A stretch of 10,000 bases of DNA, taken from Lachnospiraceae bacterium UBA3645. Its GTDB lineage: Bacteria; Bacillota; Clostridia; Lachnospirales; Lachnospiraceae. Shown here in pieces: positions 6,468 to 10,000 of this stretch. The stretch covers positions 1-10,000 of the forward strand of contig DFKM01000178.1 in assembly GCA_002373555.1 (NCBI GenBank), in the 5' to 3' direction. The notes beneath the pieces were generated by a model. The model searched no databases, was not told where the DNA came from, and saw nothing but the letters and a program-made list of their open reading frames with translations. The position numbers and the translations under genes were made by a program. Position 1 is the stretch's first letter, and the number at the start of each line of letters is the position of its first letter.

Positions 6468-8057
6468 ATGTCAACATTATCAGAACAGATCAACAGAAGG
6501 CGAACCTTCGCCATCATTTCACACCCCGATGCCGGTAAGACTACCCTCACCGAGAAGCTGCTTCTCTACGGAGGGGCCATCAATCTCGCCGGATCGGTCA
6601 AGGGAAAGAAGACACAGAAGCATGCCGTCTCGGACTGGATGGAAATCGAGAAGGAGAGAGGAATCTCCGTCACATCTTCCGTCCTGCAGTTCGAGTACAA
6701 TAACATGTGCATTAACATCCTGGATACGCCCGGCCATCAGGATTTCTCCGAGGATACTTACAGAACGCTGATGGCAGCCGATTCCGCGGTGATGGTCATC
6801 GACGGATCCAAGGGCGTGGAGGCGCAGACGATCAAGCTCTTTAAGGTCTGCGTCATGCGGCACATTCCCATTTTTACTTTCATCAACAAGATGGACCGTG
6901 AAGCAAGAGATCCGTTTGAACTGATGGATGAGATCGAAGATGTTCTCGGCATCGCGACCTGCCCGATCAACTGGCCGATCGGCTCGGGAAAGAGCTTCAA
7001 GGGCGTTTACGACCGGAACGAGAAGAAGATCACGGCTTTCTTCGCGGAAGGAGCCGGTCAGCACGAGATCGCATCGGAAACATTCTCGCCGGAGGATCCC
7101 GAAGCGGATAAGATCATCGGTTCGCTGGCACTCGACCAGCTGAACGAGGACATTGAACTGCTGGACGGCGCCGGACAGGAACTCGACATGGACATGGTCA
7201 CCGGCGGTGAGCTCAGTCCGGTGTTCTTCGGATCCGCGCTTACAAATTTCGGCGTGGAGACTTTCCTCACGCATTTCCTGGACATGACACTGCCGCCGGC
7301 CGCCAGAAAGTCGGATGCGGGCGTGATCGATCCGGTCGAAGAGCCTTTTTCGGCCTTTGTCTTCAAGATCCAGGCAAATATGAACAAAGCGCACCGTGAC
7401 AGGATCGCGTTTATGCGCATCTGCTCCGGCAAGTATGAAGCCGGTATGGAAGCGTATCATATGCAGGGCGGCCGGAATATCAAGATCGCGCAGTCCACGC
7501 AGATGATGGCAAGCGAGCGGACGCTTGTGAAGGAAGCCTATGCCGGAGATATCATCGGTGTATTCGATCCGGGCATCTTCTCGATCGGGGATACGCTGAC
7601 GGCCGGGAAGAAGTTCTCCTATGAAGGAATACCGACCTTCGCGCCGGAGCATTTCGCCCGTCTCCGTCAGGCCGACACGATGAAACGGAAACAGTTCATC
7701 AAGGGCGTGGATCAGATCGCCAAGGAAGGCGCGATCCAGATCTTCCAGGAGTTCAATACCGGCATGGAGGAGATCATTGTGGGCGTCGTCGGCGTGCTGC
7801 AGTTCGATGTGCTTATGTTCCGGCTGAAGAACGAGTACAATGTGGAAGCCGCGCTGGAGCCGCTGCCTTACGAATACATCCGCTGGATCGACAATAAGGA
7901 CGAGGTGGATGTGGACGCGATCTCCGGCACATCGGATATGAAGAGGATCAAGGATCTGAAGGGTGATCCGCTGCTGCTGTTTATCAACAGCTGGAGCGTC
8001 GGCATGGTAGAGGAGCGGAATCCGGGACTGAAGCTCTCGGAGTTCGGACGAGCATAG
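6468..8057 (+). CDS. prfC: Peptide chain release factor 3 (RF3)
   Basis: Translational GTPase that recycles RF1/RF2 from the ribosome after peptide release. The 529 residues equal the usual RF3 length. The GTPase motifs are G1 SHPDAGKT (18-25), switch I RGISVTSS (64-71), G3 DTPGH (86-90) and G4 NKMD (140-143). The RF3-typical INWPIGSGKSFKGVYDR segment follows at about 167-183, then beta-barrel domains II and III. ATG 6468 has AAGGAA (6454-6459) 8 nt upstream. The gene is separated from coaBC by the palindromic repeat, so its own promoter is uncertain; no convincing -35/-10 pair was seen between 6414 and 6467. nrdR starts 11 nt after the stop, and its ribosome-binding site overlaps the prfC stop codon, so the two are co-transcribed. 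Confidence 0.97.
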   Translation: MSTLSEQINRRRTFAIISHPDAGKTTLTEKLLLYGGAINLAGSVKGKKTQKHAVSDWMEIEKERGISVTSSVLQFEYNNMCINILDTPGHQDFSEDTYRTLMAADSAVMVIDGSKGVEAQTIKLFKVCVMRHIPIFTFINKMDREARDPFELMDEIEDVLGIATCPINWPIGSGKSFKGVYDRNEKKITAFFAEGAGQHEIASETFSPEDPEADKIIGSLALDQLNEDIELLDGAGQELDMDMVTGGELSPVFFGSALTNFGVETFLTHFLDMTLPPAARKSDAGVIDPVEEPFSAFVFKIQANMNKAHRDRIAFMRICSGKYEAGMEAYHMQGGRNIKIAQSTQMMASERTLVKEAYAGDIIGVFDPGIFSIGDTLTAGKKFSYEGIPTFAPEHFARLRQADTMKRKQFIKGVDQIAKEGAIQIFQEFNTGMEEIIVGVVGVLQFDVLMFRLKNEYNVEAALEPLPYEYIRWIDNKDEVDVDAISGTSDMKRIKDLKGDPLLLFINSWSVGMVEERNPGLKLSEFGRA

Positions 8058-8068
8058 GAGGAAATGCA

Positions 8069-8518
8069 ATGAAATGCCCGTATTGCGGTGATGAGGATAC
8101 CAGAGTAATCGATTCCAGACCGGCTGAAAATTCCATCCGCAGGAGACGCCAGTGCGCAGCCTGCGGGAAACGGTTCACCACCTATGAAAAGATCGAGACG
8201 ATCCCGATGATGGTCGTGAAAAGAGACAGTACGAGAGAGCTCTTTGACCGCTCCAAGATCGAAGCGGGGCTTGTGCGCGCGTGTCACAAACGTCCGATCT
8301 CGGCAAATGAGATTACGGAAGTGGTCGACCGAATCGAAAATGAGATCATGCAGCGTGACTCGCGGGAGATCCCGAGCACGGAGGTCGGCGAGCTTGTGCT
8401 GAAGCATTTGCGCCAGCTGGATGATGTCGCCTATGTGCGTTTTGCGTCTGTCTACAGGGAGTTCCAGGATGTGGATACGTTCCTGGAGGAGATCCTGAAG
8501 CTCGCGAAGAAGTCGTAA
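8069..8518 (+). CDS. nrdR: Transcriptional repressor NrdR
   Basis: Nucleotide-sensing repressor of ribonucleotide reductase genes. The N-terminal zinc ribbon is complete, with C3-P-Y-C6 and C29-A-A-C32, and includes the basic run RRRR (24-27) used in DNA contact. It is followed by the ATP-cone domain (about 46-136), which begins MMVVKRDSTRELFDRSKIEAG. The 149-residue length is typical. The Shine-Dalgarno AGGAGG (8056-8061) overlaps the prfC TAG stop, with 7 nt to the ATG, indicating a prfC-nrdR operon. No ribonucleotide reductase gene or NrdR-box pair was recognised in the window, so its targets lie elsewhere. Two palindromic repeat copies follow directly downstream. Confidence 0.97.
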   Translation: MKCPYCGDEDTRVIDSRPAENSIRRRRQCAACGKRFTTYEKIETIPMMVVKRDSTRELFDRSKIEAGLVRACHKRPISANEITEVVDRIENEIMQRDSREIPSTEVGELVLKHLRQLDDVAYVRFASVYREFQDVDTFLEEILKLAKKS

Positions 8519-8535
8519 AGGGTGATTGTGGCCCG

Positions 8536-8664
8536 AGTGACGCTGCAAGAGGAAACATCTCCCGGAAACAGGGCACGGGGTGAACAGTTCCCGGGAGATG
8601 TTTCCTCTTGCAGCTGTCATCCTGAGCCTGCGAAGGATCCACCGCTGACAGTCCGCGGTTTTAC
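8536..8664 (+). repeat. Interspersed palindromic element, copy 2 (short form)
   Basis: Starts AGTGACGCT. The left arm 8542-8565 (GCTGCAAGAGG...CCCGG) and right arm 8591-8614 are perfectly complementary over 24 nt. The 25-nt interior 8566-8590 (AAACAGGGCACGGGG then TGAACAGTTC) allows a further AAC/GTT pairing beyond one mismatch. TGAC (8538-8541) also pairs with GTCA (8616-8619) at the foot of the stem. The tail module 8615-8664 runs directly on: TGTCATCCTGAGCC, GAAGGATCC, then CCGC (8642-8645), GCGG (8655-8658) and TTTTAC. It starts 17 nt after the nrdR stop and so is probably at the 3' end of that transcript. Confidence 0.9.
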
Positions 8665-8675
8665 CGGAAAAAGAA

Positions 8676-8840
8676 AGTGACGCTCCGACAGAAAAATCCT
8701 GCCGGAAACAGGGCACGGGGTGAACAGTTCCCGGCAGGAATTTTCTGCCGAAGCTGAAAGCTGCTGTCCGGGAAGAGGACAAGTGAAGTCTGTCATCCTG
8801 AGCCTGCGAAGGATCCACCGCTGAAAGCCCGCGGTTTTAC
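8676..8840 (+). repeat. Interspersed palindromic element, copy 3 (short form)
   Basis: Starts AGTGACGCT, 11 nt after copy 2. The left arm 8682-8705 (GCTCCGACAG...GCCGG) pairs with the right arm 8731-8754 at 21 of 24 positions. The 25-nt interior 8706-8730 is identical to copy 2, while the left arms of the two copies agree at only 16 of 24 positions. A 36-nt spacer with a small GTCC/GGAC hairpin separates the right arm from the tail module 8791-8840, which matches the copy 2 tail at 48 of 50 positions. yqeG begins 27 nt after the element. Confidence 0.9.
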
Positions 8841-8867
8841 TATAGTCACAGATGAGAGTAACTGCCC

Positions 8868-9386
8868 ATGTTTAAAATGCTGTACCCGAATGAGGAATGT
8901 CCCTCATCCTACAAAATCAAATACCATGAGCTTATTGCCGCCGGCTACAAAGGCATCATTTTCGATATAGACAACACCCTTGTCCCGCACGGTGCCCCGG
9001 CCACGGAAGAGAGCATAGCCCTGTTCGGCTACATTCATTCGCTCGGCCTGCGCACCTGTCTGGTGTCCAACAACAAGGAACCGCGTGTGGCACCATTCGC
9101 GGAAGCTGTCGGTTCCGATTACGTGACGCTGGCGCATAAGCCCATGCCGTCCGGCTACCGGAAAGCCTGCCGGCTCATGCACACGGATCCCGCGGAAACG
9201 ATCGTCGTCGGCGATCAGCTTTTCACGGATATTCTGGGCGCAAACAATGCCGGCATGAAAAGTATTCTGGTGCACCCGATCGATAAAAAAGAGGAGATCC
9301 AGATTGTACTGAAGCGCTATCTGGAAGCGCCGGTCCTGTTTTTGTACAGGATCTCGGGAAGAAAGCGGGTCGCGCCGATCCTTTGA
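8868..9386 (+). CDS. yqeG: YqeG family HAD IIIA-type phosphatase
   Basis: Cytoplasmic HAD-superfamily phosphatase of 172 residues, the usual YqeG length; the physiological substrate is not established. All four HAD motifs are present: motif I FDIDNTL with D33 and D35, motif II VSNN with S67, motif III lysine K91 in AHKPMPSGY, and motif IV VVGDQLFTD with D116 and D121. There is no large cap domain, as expected for subclass IIIA. The start ATG has only a weak AGAG-type site about 9 nt upstream, and Met4 is a possible alternative start. In many Firmicutes YqeG lies beside yqeH and ribosome-assembly genes; here the neighbours are nrdR and efp, so context gives little help. No terminator was seen after it. 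Confidence 0.93.
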   Translation: MFKMLYPNEECPSSYKIKYHELIAAGYKGIIFDIDNTLVPHGAPATEESIALFGYIHSLGLRTCLVSNNKEPRVAPFAEAVGSDYVTLAHKPMPSGYRKACRLMHTDPAETIVVGDQLFTDILGANNAGMKSILVHPIDKKEEIQIVLKRYLEAPVLFLYRISGRKRVAPIL

Positions 9387-9480
9387 GTCCGGCCGGCACG
9401 TAAAGATGACTGTCTGACAGTGAAATTGATTACAGAAATATTACAACTACGCATGACGATATTACAATTTGGGAAAAAGG

Positions 9481-9509
9481 TTGCAAAATATGTCTCCATG
9501 CGGTAAAAT
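9481..9509 (+). promoter_or_regulatory. Sigma-A-type promoter for efp
   Basis: TTGCAA (9481-9486), an exact 17-nt spacer and TAAAAT (9504-9509). Transcription should start near 9516, giving a leader of about 60 nt. Upstream, ATTACA occurs three times at 11- and 21-nt intervals (9429, 9440, 9461), within two ATATTACAA copies at 9438 and 9459. The phasing is close to one and two helical turns, so this may be an UP-like or regulator-binding region. Confidence 0.7.
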
Positions 9510-9542
9510 TTACAGGATAAAGAACGTATTATACAAGCGGAA

Positions 9543-9557
9543 GCCGTAAAAGACGGC
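9543..9557 (+). other. Small hairpin in efp 5' leader
   Basis: GCCGT (9543-9547) pairs with ACGGC (9553-9557) around loop AAAAG, ending 5 nt before the extended Shine-Dalgarno AAGGAGGT (9563-9570). It may stabilise the leader or keep the ribosome site open. The stem is only 5 bp, so it could be incidental. Confidence 0.4.
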
Positions 9558-9575
9558 CCGCGAAGGAGGTTTTTT

Positions 9576-10000
9576 ATGGTAGATGCAGGCTCATTCAGAA
9601 ACGGAGTCACGATTGAATATGAGAACAATATCTGGCAGATCATTGAGTTCCAGCATGTAAAACCCGGAAAAGGTGCTGCCTTTGTGCGTACAAAGCTGAA
9701 GAACATCAAGACCGGCGGCGTGATTGAAAAGTCCTTCCGTCCCACTGAGAAGTTTGAGGAAGCCAGGATCGACAGAAAAGATATGCAGTATCTGTACAAT
9801 GACGGAGATCTGTATTACTTCATGGATCAGGATACCTATGATCAGATCGCTCTTTCCGCTGACCAGATCGGCACTGCGCTGAAGTTCGTGAAAGAGAATG
9901 AGCTTGTCAAGATCTGCTCTCACAAGGGAGAAGTCTTCTCCGTAGAGCCTCCGCTCTTCGTAGAGCTTGAGATCACCGAGACCGAGCCCGGCTTCAAGGG
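9576..10000 (+). CDS. efp: Translation elongation factor P, 5' part (3' end outside window)
   Basis: EF-P binds ribosomes stalled at polyproline stretches and promotes peptide bond formation. In view are 141 complete codons of an expected ~185. The N-terminal KOW-like domain carries the loop [15 protein letters not shown]. Its K32 is at the position that is post-translationally modified in many bacteria, so a modification system may exist elsewhere; the sequence alone does not show which. The first OB domain follows with [33 protein letters not shown], and the second begins with [12 protein letters not shown]. The start is clear: AAGGAGGT lies 5 nt upstream of ATG 9576. The gene has its own promoter at 9481 and is separated from yqeG by 189 nt. 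Confidence 0.97.
   Translation, partial: MVDAGSFRNGVTIEYENNIWQIIEFQHVKPGKGAAFVRTKLKNIKTGGVIEKSFRPTEKFEEARIDRKDMQYLYNDGDLYYFMDQDTYDQIALSADQIGTALKFVKENELVKICSHKGEVFSVEPPLFVELEITETEPGFK

Noticed and set aside
6519..8069. 516-codon open frame on the minus strand, antisense to prfC
   Set aside because: prfC on the plus strand has complete GTPase motifs and a ribosome site. The antisense frame shows no recognisable domain and has the His/Arg-rich composition typical of a codon-bias shadow.
8542..8614. Palindromes read as rho-independent terminators
   Set aside because: No U tract follows the long stems. Only the weak CCGC/GCGG-TTTT end of the tail module is terminator-like, and its 4-bp stem is too short to call.
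7868..8818. 316-codon minus-strand open frame across the nrdR region and the repeats
   Set aside because: About a third of it is read-through of the palindromic repeats and the rest is antisense to nrdR and prfC. Its repeated peptide segments simply mirror the DNA repeats.
8536..8840. CRISPR array or integron attC-type sites
   Set aside because: Only two near-identical tails about 176 nt apart with no regular spacers, no cas genes, no integrase and no attC core-site motifs at the arms.

Overview
The window looks like chromosome from a low-complexity-genome Bacillota (Firmicutes) bacterium, probably an anaerobic Clostridia or Erysipelotrichia-type commensal. The reasons are the protein flavour (FtsH, YqeG, NrdR and a type III pantothenate kinase of Firmicute type), strong Shine-Dalgarno sites and a cytoplasmic GH13 amylase. 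Coding DNA is moderately GC-rich; the 4308-4912 gap is visibly more AT-rich. I cannot fix the genus.

Layout. 1-3484 (+) is a tightly overlapping cluster: the 3' part of ftsH, a GH13 alpha-glucan hydrolase starting inside the ftsH stop codon (ATGA), and a small CPYC redoxin starting inside the amylase stop (ATGA). It ends at a hairpin terminator (3523-3556) shared with the convergent coaX. coaX (-, 3537-4307) and coaBC (+, 4913-6112) diverge from a 605-bp gap. They encode the first step of CoA synthesis (pantothenate kinase) and the next two (phosphopantothenoylcysteine synthesis and decarboxylation). The gap holds a good minus-strand promoter for coaX, a hairpin and a possible 26-codon leader ORF in the coaX leader, a candidate coaBC promoter, and a symmetric set of four GATACCC(C) repeats. 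Next come prfC (RF3) and nrdR, 11 nt apart, then yqeG (HAD phosphatase), then the 5' part of efp with its own clear promoter.

Most notable is an interspersed repeat family filling the non-coding gaps 6113-6467 and 8519-8867. Three copies (6143-6413, 8536-8664, 8676-8840) each have a long palindrome with 24-nt arms and a downstream module of the TCATyCTGAG...GAAGrATC type. The two 8.5-8.8 kb copies have identical 25-nt loops, but their stem sequences differ by paired, compensatory changes. The third copy has yet another stem sequence and a 129-nt folded interior instead of the short loop. This is the best candidate here for an undescribed element. The genes themselves are mostly conserved housekeeping genes.
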